Of a DNA stretch of 21,716 nt, positions 1-7,137 are shown in pieces. The notes beneath the pieces were generated by a model, which saw only the letters and a program-made list of their open reading frames with translations, made no database searches and was not told the origin of the DNA. Positions within the stretch are counted from its first letter, which is position 1. Each line of letters starts with the position of its first letter. The DNA is from Wukongarchaeum sp048886645 (lineage in GTDB: Archaea; Asgardarchaeota; Wukongarchaeia; Wukongarchaeales; Wukongarchaeaceae). Made by a program: the position numbers and the translations under genes. The DNA lies in assembly GCA_048886645.1 (NCBI GenBank), contig JBHLKN010000025.1, forward strand, positions 1 through 21,716, written 5' to 3'.

Positions 1-1043
1 TCGCATAAAGGTAGATGGCTTCTGTCCCTTACTAATATGCCTTTTTGTTTTAGGTTTTCATAAATTTCTTTTCCTGTAAGACCTTCTTTTGTGATTCTCA
101 TGAGGAAGAAGTTTGCTTGAGAGGGATAAACTTCTACATCATCCACAGTTTTTAACCGGTTTAACACGTATTCTCGCTCTTCTTTTACCGCTTCTGCCGC
201 ATTTCTTATCGTTTCGTATTTTTCTAAAAGTTTTGGGATTATCGCTTGGCTTATTATGTTTATGTTGAAGGGTGTTACTATTCGCTCCATAAATTCTGTG
301 ACTTGGGGTGAAGCTATTGCAAAACCGGTTCTTAATCCTGCTATGCCCCATGCTTTACTGAAAGTTCTCAAAATTATGAGGTTTTCAAACTTTTCAAAAA
401 GATCTAAAACGGTGTAGTCTGCAAACTCGCAGTAAGCCTCGTCTAAAACCACAACACCTTCAAAAGTTTCCAAAATCTTTTCAACATGTTCTTTAGGATA
501 CTGGAGTCCCGTGGGGTTATTTGGGGATGCTAGGAATAGAATAGAAGCTTTTTCTTTGTTTTCTTCTATGACCTGTAAAACTTTTTCTAGGTTAAGGGTG
601 AAATCAGGCTCTAAAAGAACGGAGACAACTTCACCGCCCATCGTTTTTACGTAAAGGGTGTAAAGGTCGAAAGTAGGTTCGATTATGATCGCTTTCCTCT
701 CATGGTTGACAAAAATTTTCGTTAGTATGTCCATCACTTCATCAGACCCGTTCCCCACAAACACTTGTTCTGGTCCATCGAGCTTTAAGAACTCTGCTAT
801 ATTTTCCCTAAGGTCCACGTTCATTACTTGGGGATATTGACGAATATCCACTTCTTTAAGGACTTCTTCAAGAATTTTTTGCGAGAAGAATTTGGGGATG
901 AAGAAGTTTTCATTAGAGCAAAGCTTTACTATTTCTTCCGGGGAAAAACCGTATTTTTCACAAATCTCCTTCATTTCTTCACTATATTTGTACGGTCTGA
1001 TATTTTTCACAGCATTCCTTACTAAGCCTTCTATGTCAACCAT
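1..1043 (-). CDS. hisC: Histidinol-phosphate aminotransferase HisC (partial, 3' end beyond window)
   Basis: PLP-dependent fold-type I aminotransferase that converts imidazole-acetol phosphate plus glutamate to histidinol phosphate in histidine biosynthesis. I translated it by hand: 347 codons are present and the C-terminus lies past the left edge. Visible signatures are an NGSDE segment of the cofactor site, SPNNPTG, LDEAY (the pyridine-ring Asp region) and TFSKAWGIAGLRTG, whose Lys at about residue 230 should form the Schiff base with PLP. The start is ATG at 1041-1043, preceded by AGGTGGGAA about 7 bases upstream. It begins 21 bases after the hisD stop on the same strand, so it is the downstream gene of a hisG-hisD-hisC operon. 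Related class I/II aminotransferases share the fold, but the his context and motifs make HisC the clear choice. Confidence 0.93.
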   Translation of the reverse strand, partial: MVDIEGLVRNAVKNIRPYKYSEEMKEICEKYGFSPEEIVKLCSNENFFIPKFFSQKILEEVLKEVDIRQYPQVMNVDLRENIAEFLKLDGPEQVFVGNGSDEVMDILTKIFVNHERKAIIIEPTFDLYTLYVKTMGGEVVSVLLEPDFTLNLEKVLQVIEENKEKASILFLASPNNPTGLQYPKEHVEKILETFEGVVVLDEAYCEFADYTVLDLFEKFENLIILRTFSKAWGIAGLRTGFAIASPQVTEFMERIVTPFNINIISQAIIPKLLEKYETIRNAAEAVKEEREYVLNRLKTVDDVEVYPSQANFFLMRITKEGLTGKEIYENLKQKGILVRDRSHLPLC

Positions 1044-1064
1044 CTTTTCCCACCTAAAATTCTC

Positions 1065-2360
1065 TTATTTTGTTCTGGCGAGGACAGCATCAGCATGACC
1101 CTTCAGACCTTCAGCCTTAGCCAATGTTAAAACTGCTTCTTTCAAGTTTTTTAAGCCTTTCTGTGACGCTTTTACAAAACTCATGAAACGAAGATAGTCA
1201 TAAACAGTTAACCCTGAATATTTTCTCGCAAATCCTCCAGTGGGTAACACATGATTTGTTCCAGCAGCAAAATCTCCCAAAGGAACAGGTGAATACTCGC
1301 CAAGAAAAATAGCACCAGCATTACTGATTTTTTCCATGATTTCTTCAGGCTTTTCAGTCATTATTTCCAAATGTTCTGGAGCGAAAATGTTGGCAAAATC
1401 TACACATTGATCAAGGGAATCAGCCACAAGGATTAAACCGTTATCTTTCAAAGCTTCTATCGCTATATCGCTTATCTCTCCCCTTGCTTTAAGCTCGTTA
1501 ATGCTGTTTAAGACATCTTCAGCTAGCTTTAAAGAAGGAGAAACAAGAACCGAAACTGCTAAAGGTTCGTGTTCTGCTTGAGAAATCATGTCAAAAGCTA
1601 TAAATTCTGGTTTTGAACTCTCATCAGCTATTACTAAAACTTCGCTTGGCCCAGCTGGAATATCTATTAAAACATCATCTCTTACTGCCATTTTTGCCTT
1701 TGTAACATAGATGTTTCCAGGTCCTACTATCTTATCAACTACAGGTACTTGTTCTGTTCCGTAAGCCATGGCTGCAATAGCTTGAGCTCCTCCAACTTTG
1801 TAAATTTCTTTGACCCCTACCTCATTGGCTGCTACAAGGACAGGAGGAGCTATCCCGTTAAATTCTGAGCGGGGAGGAGAACACATAACTATGCTTTTAA
1901 TCCCTGCAACTTTTGCAGGAATGGCTGTCATTAAGACCGTGCTCAGGAGAGGGAACCTTCCCCCAGGAATGTAGATCCCTACGCTGTTTAATGGTCGGAG
2001 TATTTGGCCGATTTCAACGCCTTCTGTGGTCTCTATTTTGAAACTTTTTGGTAGTTGTGTTTTGTGGAATTTTTCGATGTTTTTTGCAGCTGTTTTTATG
2101 GCGGTAATGATCTTTTCGTTTGTTAATTCTACTGCTTTTTCTATCTCTTTTTCTGAGACTTTTATCTGGTTTTTTTCTAATTTTATCTTGTCAAATTTTT
2201 CAGTGAGCTCGATTAAGCCTTTATCTCCTCTTGTTTTTACTTCGTTAATGATATTTAGGACGCTTTCCATCACTTCTTTTTCTTGAGTGACATAGCGTCT
2301 TTCAGCGAGTTTTTTGATCTCTTCTGGTTTAAGATCTTTTAAATTTCTAATTTTTATCAA
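1065..2360 (-). CDS. hisD: Histidinol dehydrogenase HisD
   Basis: Zn-dependent enzyme that performs the last two NAD-linked oxidations from L-histidinol to L-histidine. At 431 residues it has the normal length. The family's zinc ligands are visible as Q261 and H264 (SQAEHEP), D363 (GDFAAGTNH) and H422 (LKGHAD). The catalytic Glu-His pair is E329-H330 (APEHLE), by comparison with the E. coli enzyme (Q259, H262, E326/H327, D360, H419). The start codon is TTG (2358-2360), supported by AAGGAAGGT about 10 bases upstream inside the end of hisG. Only 3 bases separate it from the hisG stop, so translation is probably coupled. Its coding-strand composition runs A-rich at the 5' end and T/G-rich at the 3' end, the reverse of most genes here. 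Confidence 0.96.
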   Translation of the reverse strand: MIKIRNLKDLKPEEIKKLAERRYVTQEKEVMESVLNIINEVKTRGDKGLIELTEKFDKIKLEKNQIKVSEKEIEKAVELTNEKIITAIKTAAKNIEKFHKTQLPKSFKIETTEGVEIGQILRPLNSVGIYIPGGRFPLLSTVLMTAIPAKVAGIKSIVMCSPPRSEFNGIAPPVLVAANEVGVKEIYKVGGAQAIAAMAYGTEQVPVVDKIVGPGNIYVTKAKMAVRDDVLIDIPAGPSEVLVIADESSKPEFIAFDMISQAEHEPLAVSVLVSPSLKLAEDVLNSINELKARGEISDIAIEALKDNGLILVADSLDQCVDFANIFAPEHLEIMTEKPEEIMEKISNAGAIFLGEYSPVPLGDFAAGTNHVLPTGGFARKYSGLTVYDYLRFMSFVKASQKGLKNLKEAVLTLAKAEGLKGHADAVLARTK

Positions 2361-2363
2361 GGT

Positions 2364-3044
2364 TTAACGACCTTCCTTAAGAGAAAGTTTCTTACTGTTT
2401 TTAATGGCATTAAGCAACCTGTTTATTGTGGAGCTTTTTGTTCTAAAAGAGATCTTGTTGCAGATCAATACTGCAGAGGACTCAAGGACTGTTTCTATGG
2501 GAGTTAAATTATGTGTTTTAAGTGTTTGTCCTGTACTTGTTAAATCCACTATAGCGTCAGCTAGTCCTAGGGCTGGAGAAATTTCAACGCTTCCTTTAAG
2601 CCCTATTATTTCCACTTCTTTTCCTTTTCTTTTAAAAAACTCACTTGCATTATTTACTTGTTCTGTGGCTACACGGGTAGTAGAAGTAAAATCTTCAACA
2701 GATTTGAGATTTGAATCGTTTGGAACCGCTAAAACAAGCCTACAATGACCAAACTCTAAATCTAAAAGCTCGTAAACATCCACGTTCCTTTCAAGCACCA
2801 TATCATGACCAGTAATCCCTAAATCCACAGCCCCATAATAAACATACATAGGGATATCAATAGCCCTTAAAAGAGCAACAGAAACTTTTGGATGAGAAGT
2901 ATCACAAAAATATGCGCGCTCAACGAAACGTGCATTAACGCCTATCCTTTCGAGAATCTCTAAGGCAGAGGACTTCAAACGACCTTTACTTGGAATTGCG
3001 ACTAAAACATGTTCATGATCGAAAAAAACGTCATGATCGTTCAA
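2364..3044 (-). CDS. hisG: ATP phosphoribosyltransferase HisG, short form
   Basis: First and committed step of histidine synthesis: ATP plus PRPP gives phosphoribosyl-ATP. The 226-residue protein shows the N-terminal LVAIPSKGRL strand-loop and the PRPP loop VDLTSTGQTL at about residues 166-175, after GLADAI. It ends shortly after the periplasmic-binding-protein-like domains. The C-terminal ACT-like regulatory domain of long-form HisG (about 290 residues) is missing, so this is a short-form enzyme. In characterised short-form systems the partner HisZ, a HisRS paralogue, is needed for activity and feedback control; no HisZ is seen here, but a full HisRS lies two genes upstream. The start is TTG at 3042-3044; no ATG exists in frame before the essential N-terminal strand. 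The ribosome-binding site (GTGTGA) is weak. The hisD start follows the stop by 3 bases. Confidence 0.92.
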   Translation of the reverse strand: MNDHDVFFDHEHVLVAIPSKGRLKSSALEILERIGVNARFVERAYFCDTSHPKVSVALLRAIDIPMYVYYGAVDLGITGHDMVLERNVDVYELLDLEFGHCRLVLAVPNDSNLKSVEDFTSTTRVATEQVNNASEFFKRKGKEVEIIGLKGSVEISPALGLADAIVDLTSTGQTLKTHNLTPIETVLESSAVLICNKISFRTKSSTINRLLNAIKNSKKLSLKEGR

Positions 3045-3069
3045 TTTTGTTTCACACTACTTATAATCT

Positions 3070-3435
3070 TCATTTGGCTGATGGATCGGCTTCCAAGATG
3101 CCAAACATAATGCCTTCGGTATCCTCACAGTAAGCAAAATATCCAATACTTGGGATTGTGGTTTTTGGTTGGACTACCTTTCCACCAGCTTCGACGATCT
3201 TTTCCACAAACTCATCTACAGAAGGGACATCGATGGTATTAATCGTTTTTTGAGGATATTCGCGATGCATGATGGCTCCATTTATCCCTTCTTCACATTC
3301 TTCGCTAGCAGTAATAAGCCAATAGTCCATAGGACCTTCCCACTTCTCGATTTTCCAGCCAAACACTTCTTTATAAAACTTTACGGCGCGTTCAGGATCC
3401 TCAGCGCCCAATTCAAAATGTACTACTTTCGGCAT
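3070..3435 (-). CDS. VOC-superfamily (glyoxalase/dioxygenase fold) protein
   Basis: Single vicinal-oxygen-chelate module of 121 residues: an opening HFELGAEDPERAVKFY, the FGWKIEKW strand, a central GAIMHRE segment, the DVPSVDEFVEKIVEAGGKV helix-strand and the closing GIMFGILEAD typical of this fold. Such one-module proteins usually work as dimers; some bind a divalent metal and others only a ligand. The substrate cannot be read from the sequence. A start at 3456 is possible, but ATG at 3435 is better because AGGTGGTGG sits just upstream of it and the added residues would be encoded by that ribosome-binding site. It lies between hisS (99-base gap) and hisG (25-base gap) on the same strand, so it may be co-transcribed with the histidine genes, though no role in that pathway is known to me. 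Confidence 0.85.
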   Translation of the reverse strand: MPKVVHFELGAEDPERAVKFYKEVFGWKIEKWEGPMDYWLITASEECEEGINGAIMHREYPQKTINTIDVPSVDEFVEKIVEAGGKVVQPKTTIPSIGYFAYCEDTEGIMFGILEADPSAK

Positions 3436-3534
3436 AATACCACCACCTATTTTCATAATAGATTCTGATCAAATACTCTTACCTCAAATTATTGTTTTCT
3501 AATCAAAACTAACGGGAATCTTTTTTATTTCACC

Positions 3535-5046
3535 CTATTTAGAGATTTTTGACAAGTATTCTTCTATTTTTGATAACGTTACTTCTTCTTGTTCTCCTGT
3601 TTTCATGTTCTTTACGGCGATTTTTCCTTTTTCTATTTCTTTTTTGCCAAACAAAATGACCGCAGTAACGTTCATCTTATTAGCGTAGTCTAAAATGCTG
3701 GAAAGTTTTCTACCTCGTACTTCAGAAATTACTATAAACCCTTTTTTTCGCAGTTCAAGGCTTGTTTTTAAAGCGAGATTTCTTAGGGAATCGTCAAGCC
3801 AAATCACCATAAAATATGGAGGTCTTTCAGGAAACTCAAAACCTTGTTTTTCTAAAGCTGTAAGGGTTCTATCAATACCTATAGAGAAGCCTGTGGCATA
3901 GATTTTTTCTCCGCCAACGCCTACACTTGTTCTGAATTCACTGATAAGGTTGTCATAGCGCCCACCGCCGCCTATAGCAAGGCCGAACTCGGGAACATAA
4001 GCTTCAAAAACAGTACCAGTGTAATAGTCTAATCCCCTAACGATGCCTAAATCAAGGGCTATAGAGTCCCCAACCCCATAATCTATGAGAAATTCATAAG
4101 CATCTATCAAGTTCTCAATATTTGCTTTTATCTCAGGAAATTCATCGGGTCCAATGAGTTTTCCAAGATCATTAACCACCTCTTTTCCTCCCCTTAGGGA
4201 GGGAAGCCTTCTAAAAACTTNNNNNNNNNNNNNNNNNNNNNNNNNNNNNNNNNNNNNNNNNNNNNNNNNNNNNNNNNNNNNNNNNNNNNNNNNNNNNNNN
4301 NNNNNNNNNNNNNNNNNNNNATCGGGTCCAATGAGTTTTCCAAGATCATTAACCACCTCTTTTCCTCCCCTTAGGGAGGGAAGCCTTCTAAAAACTTTCT
4401 TAAACTCCTCAGAACAATTAACATCCACTAAAGCTTTTTCCAAGCCGTTAAAATCTTTCTTATCAATTAAACGACGCAAAACATCAGCCTCATCCCAACT
4501 TATCCCAGAAGCTTTAACGATGGATAAAAACAGTCCAACTTGGCCTATATCCACCTTGAGATCCCTAAGACCAACGGACTGTAAAGCATCTATAAAAACG
4601 CTTATAGTTTCGGCGTCACCTTCCGCCCCAGGAGCTCCTATAAGCTCGGTTCCTGCTTGCCAAAACTCCCTCTGTCGACCTGCTTGAGGCTCATCATAAC
4701 GAAACATCGGAGCAATATAATAAAGCCTTATAGGGCGTGGAGTAGCCAAAAGTTTTGTGGCAGCTACCCTAGCAATAGAAGCAGTGTTTTCAGGACGCAA
4801 AGCCAGCAAACGACCAGATTTATCCTGAAAAACAAACATGCTGTCCTGAAGCTCCACACCAGTACCCGTAGATAAAGCGTTAAAATACTCAAAAGTAGGC
4901 GTTCTAATCTCCTGATAGCCCCAACTTTCAAAAACACGGGTAAAAGCTCTTTCCATAAACTGTCGCTTCCAAGCCTCATCAGGCATAAGATCAACAGTTC
5001 CTTTAGGCGTCTGAGTCTTAGTTACAACATCATTAACCCTTGACAA
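3535..5046 (-). CDS. hisS: Histidine-tRNA ligase HisS (interrupted by an assembly gap)
   Basis: Class II aminoacyl-tRNA synthetase that charges tRNA-His. Visible parts are the N-terminal TPKGTVDLMP, motif 2 (MFRYDEPQAGRQREFWQAG), the HisRS-specific RGLDYYTGTVFEA with its catalytic Arg, GGGGRYDNL, motif 3 (FSIGIDR) and a C-terminal anticodon-binding domain from about PYFMVIW onward. The retained RGLDYY arginine and anticodon domain argue for a true HisRS rather than the HisZ paralogue. Residues coded around 4144-4397 are duplicated on both sides of 100 Ns. Removing one copy and the Ns (177 bases, 59 codons) keeps the frame and gives about 444 residues, a normal length. The start must be TTG at 5044-5046, because an in-frame TAG lies at 5059-5061 and the next Met would remove the conserved N-terminal motif. 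GGGGTG precedes the TTG. Confidence 0.94.
   Translation of the reverse strand: MSRVNDVVTKTQTPKGTVDLMPDEAWKRQFMERAFTRVFESWGYQEIRTPTFEYFNALSTGTGVELQDSMFVFQDKSGRLLALRPENTASIARVAATKLLATPRPIRLYYIAPMFRYDEPQAGRQREFWQAGTELIGAPGAEGDAETISVFIDALQSVGLRDLKVDIGQVGLFLSIVKASGISWDEADVLRRLIDKKDFNGLEKALVDVNCSEEFKKVFRRLPSLRGGKEVVNDLGKLIGPDXXXXXXXXXXXXXXXXXXXXXXXXXXXXXXXXXXVFRRLPSLRGGKEVVNDLGKLIGPDEFPEIKANIENLIDAYEFLIDYGVGDSIALDLGIVRGLDYYTGTVFEAYVPEFGLAIGGGGRYDNLISEFRTSVGVGGEKIYATGFSIGIDRTLTALEKQGFEFPERPPYFMVIWLDDSLRNLALKTSLELRKKGFIVISEVRGRKLSSILDYANKMNVTAVILFGKKEIEKGKIAVKNMKTGEQEEVTLSKIEEYLSKISK
4144..4397. other. Scaffold gap: 100 Ns flanked by an exact 77-base duplication
   Basis: Bases 4144-4220 and 4321-4397 are identical over 77 bases, and 4221-4320 is exactly 100 Ns. 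This is the mark of two contigs whose ends share one assembly k-mer (77 is a common de Bruijn k) and were padded with a default gap instead of being merged. It is not a biological repeat. The encoded VFRRLPSLRGGKEV segment therefore appears twice in the raw HisS translation. Confidence 0.93.
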
Positions 5047-5293
5047 AAAACAACACCCCTAAAAACAAAAAAGAACAAGAAACCCAAATAAACCCTACAC
5101 ATAATCCCCATAATAGGAACAAAAAGAAAAACAAGAAGGAGGCGCACAAAAAAACCGTATACTTGGAAAAATAAAGACAAACACGCCGATCATCGCACGT
5201 GAAGACAAACCCTCAACAACCAATACGCCTCCAATAACAAACTCTCTAACAAACCAACCTTTTAAATCTTACGTGATTTGCAAGAAATGCTCT

Positions 5294-5920
5294 CTAATCA
5301 TGTTTTATCTTTCTTATAACGGAATTCTTTTCATCAACCTCGAAATCTTCAAAAACCGTTGGGGCATGTTTCTTTAATATTTTTAGAATTTCTATGGCTA
5401 CTTTCCTTATCTCCCACTGTGTGTCAGGAGCGCCTCTGACTTCGATTATATGACGCCATTCTCTGAGATTGGCAGTAGCCACAATCTGGCTTTCAACAGC
5501 GTTAGGTAGTATATATCTTGCATCTTCTTTTTTAATCCCTAAACTTCTGAGTTCTGAATAAATCTTCTTTGTCTCTTCCATAAATTTAGTAAAAATCGAA
5601 TGGACTTCAGTATTGTTTTTAATAGAATCTGGCTCAACATAATTAAAATCGCTTTCATCTACGTATCTTTGCGATTGTTGGGTGAATGAAGGCATTCTAT
5701 GCCGTACTAATTGGTGTGTAAAAGCCCTTGACACGCCAGAAATTCTGAATGTAGCATGTGCATGTTCTAATACAGAGAAATGCCCCATCTTGATAATCAT
5801 CTGTATAAACTTTTTTTCAGTATCTTCTCCTTGCCTATCAAAAGATAACCTAGATGTCCGTCCGGCTGTCTCTATTAGTTTTTCTGCATTTGGAGTGATA
5901 AACAATAACTCGACCTTCAA
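5294..5920 (-). CDS. thyX: FAD-dependent thymidylate synthase ThyX
   Basis: Makes dTMP from dUMP using methylene-tetrahydrofolate (or an archaeal C1 carrier) with FAD and reduced nicotinamide. The diagnostic ThyX motif RHRxxSxxxxSxRY is intact as RHRMPSFTQQSQRY at about residues 73-86 of this 208-residue form, preceded by the conserved HFSVLEHAHATFRISGVSR segment. The choice of start needs care. ATG at 5956 sits immediately below a TATA-like box (5958-5968), so transcription should begin downstream of it. ATG at 5929 directly abuts the GGGGG ribosome-binding sequence. TTG at 5920 has AGAAGGGGG about 9 bases upstream and gives the usual MKVELL N-terminus, so I prefer it; 5929 is the main alternative. 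It lies alone, 247 bases upstream of hisS on the same strand. Confidence 0.93.
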   Translation of the reverse strand: MKVELLFITPNAEKLIETAGRTSRLSFDRQGEDTEKKFIQMIIKMGHFSVLEHAHATFRISGVSRAFTHQLVRHRMPSFTQQSQRYVDESDFNYVEPDSIKNNTEVHSIFTKFMEETKKIYSELRSLGIKKEDARYILPNAVESQIVATANLREWRHIIEVRGAPDTQWEIRKVAIEILKILKKHAPTVFEDFEVDEKNSVIRKIKHD

Positions 5921-5957
5921 TTTTATCATCCCCCTTCTTTTTGAAGCAATAATCATA

Positions 5958-5968
5958 ATAAAAATAGC
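5958..5968 (-). promoter_or_regulatory. TATA-like box for thyX
   Basis: On the minus strand this reads CTATTTTTATT. A start site about 26 bases downstream (near 5935) would fall just ahead of the AGAAGGGGG ribosome-binding sequence, giving a very short leader. This placement argues against the upstream ATG at 5956. Confidence 0.4.
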
Positions 5969-5982
5969 ATTAAGTGATTAGA

Positions 5983-6597
5983 TTATTTTTGATCTTTGGT
6001 TTTCGGCTTCTTTCTTAATTTTAATTCTATTCCTTCTTTTGTAGCAAAATTGTTTAGAAATCCTTTAAGAATTTTAGACTTTGTTTTGAGATCATCTGAT
6101 TTGATTTTTTCAGCTTTTATTTTTTGCTCAGCTTTCTTTAATGATGTTTCTAAATCTCTTATTGGAAGCAGGGTTGTGGCTATGCAATAAAAGCTTTTAG
6201 ACTTCTCATCATTAAAATTTTGTAGCATTGTTTCAAGCAATTTAATTCATATTCTTTGTTGTTCTATGAATTTTTCTATGCCAGATTTTTTTATAAAATT
6301 TAAATTAGAATAGGCTTTCTTATGAGTTAAAAAGGAGTCATATTCACATCCATCTTTCAACCAACTTGAATCAAATTTTTGGCATGGGAATTCATCACAT
6401 TCTCCACAAACTTCAAGATTCTTTTTCTTTACACAACATGTAATAAAAGAACAGGACCATGAGACTTTATTGAAAAAATCAGGACCACAACACCCAGGAC
6501 ACCTTGATTTACCGATTGTGTAATATCCTGGACACATTCCACAATCAAGACCACAGCAACCCAGTGTAGGATATTTCTTAATTGGATATTTACTCAT
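5983..6597 (-). pseudogene. DUF3795-like Cys-rich protein interrupted by an in-frame TGA
   Basis: The first 116 codons (from ATG at 6597) encode a Cys-rich start typical of DUF3795: LGCCGLDCGMCPGYY, SRCPGCCGPD, VCGECDEFPCQKF, ending EKFIEQQRI. A TGA at 6247-6249 then stops translation. The same frame continues through 5983 with LLETMLQNFNDEKSKSFYCIATTLLPIRDLE and a charged coiled-coil-like tail. The downstream part looks like the normal C-terminal half of the family, so this is one gene of about 204 codons with a single nonsense codon where Arg (CGA or AGA) would fit. TGA serves as an ordinary stop elsewhere in the window (for example ends at 9575, 12463 and 18968). A TTG at 6240 could in principle restart the second half, but I see no ribosome-binding site for it. 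The role of the family is unknown; the Cys pairs suggest metal binding. Confidence 0.75.
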
Positions 6598-6611
6598 TTT
6601 TCACACTCTAT

Positions 6612-6752
6612 TTAATCCTTTAAAAATTCTTTAGTAGAGAATTGTTTCTCAATGTATTCATTGGCCTCTTCATATGATTTGAAAGCGAATTTGTTGTATT
6701 GCTTATGAACTTCTAAAATCTCTTTCAAGACTTTTTCCACTAACCTTGCCAT
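6612..6752 (-). CDS. Small hypothetical protein, 46 residues
   Basis: Hand-translated from ATG at 6752: begins MARLVEKVLKEILEVHKQ and ends STKEFLKD. It is highly charged and predicted helical, with no cysteines or membrane segment. Its start codon lies inside the last codons of the preceding zinc-ribbon gene (stop at 6740-6742), a 13-base overlap typical of translationally coupled genes; there is no separate ribosome-binding site. An in-frame TAA lies just upstream of the ATG, so it cannot be extended. The DUF3795 gene starts 14 bases after its stop. I do not recognise the family; chance is possible at this length, but the tight packing favours a real gene. Confidence 0.5.
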   Translation of the reverse strand: MARLVEKVLKEILEVHKQYNKFAFKSYEEANEYIEKQFSTKEFLKD

Positions 6753-7014
6753 CTTTTAAGTTGTGGAATGAAGTTTTTTGCCATTTCTTTTGCGTTATTC
6801 TCAGGCATTTTCATTTCTTTAGCCATAACGCCTGCTACTAGATCGATCATCTCCTCCATGGTTATATCTGAATCTGTAAATTCTCCGTTCTGGAAGCAGT
6901 AGTAACAGTATTCCTGATTCTTACCCCGTTAGCATTTGTCCCAAAAACCTCTTCATTTTCCATAGGCATTCCACAGCTCTGGCAAAATGGCCCTTTTGGT
7001 TGTTCAAATTCCAT
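6740..7014 (-). pseudogene. Putative zinc-ribbon protein with a one-base frameshift
   Basis: From ATG at 7014 (preceded by AAAGGGGTTGAT) the frame reads FCQSCGMPMENEEVFGTNANG and then turns to an unrelated tail, stopping at 6862-6864 after 50 residues. One frame over, the expected family sequence resumes at once: GKNQEYCYYCFQNGEFTDSD, then ITMEEMIDLVAGVMAKEM, ending LKRWQG at 6740. Together these give a 91-residue protein with CxxC and CxxC zinc ligands, matching the small 'putative zinc ribbon' family (PF12674-like). The break maps to a run of four C on the plus strand (6924-6927, GGGG in the coding strand); five would restore the frame. It may be a true mutation or a homopolymer error. A TATA-like box upstream and a good ribosome-binding site show that the locus was built to be expressed. 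Confidence 0.8.
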
Positions 7015-7054
7015 ATTCTATCAACCCCTTTTTTGAACGTGTCTGATATGGAGA

Positions 7055-7063
7055 TATTTTATC
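7055..7063 (-). promoter_or_regulatory. TATA-like box for the zinc-ribbon/DUF3795 cluster
   Basis: Reads GATAAAATA on the minus strand, about 40 bases above the ATG at 7014. A start site near 7033 would leave a leader of about 20 bases carrying AAAGGGGTTGAT, a good match to the end of archaeal 16S rRNA. All three small genes downstream could share this promoter. Confidence 0.4.
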
Positions 7064-7137
7064 CTTTATTAGAGAGGGGAGAGGTGATTGAAAGTGATCT
7101 TTGCTAGAAAACCACATTTTGAGGGCTGTTGAAGGTT

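Noticed and set aside
4144..4397. An internal tandem duplication in HisS
   Set aside because: The copies are exact, 77 bases long and separated by exactly 100 Ns, which is an assembly artefact.
3535..5046. This gene as HisZ (regulatory HisRS paralogue)
   Set aside because: The HisRS-specific RGLDYY arginine, motif 2 and a C-terminal anticodon-binding domain are all present; HisZ normally lacks these.
5047..5293. A structured RNA or tRNA in the thyX-hisS gap
   Set aside because: The region is very A/C-rich on the plus strand with few complementary stretches and no tRNA-like arms; it fits a T/G-rich hisS leader on the other strand, with a weak TTTATTT box near 5086-5092.
6247..6249. TGA as selenocysteine in the DUF3795 gene
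   Set aside because: No selenocysteine insertion hairpin was noticed downstream, the position does not resemble a redox Cys in the family pattern, and TGA ends several intact genes here.
6591..6605. A third copy of the TTACTCA element near the DUF3795 start
   Set aside because: Only the left arm matches by chance over the ATG-Ser-Lys codons; there is no inverted partner.
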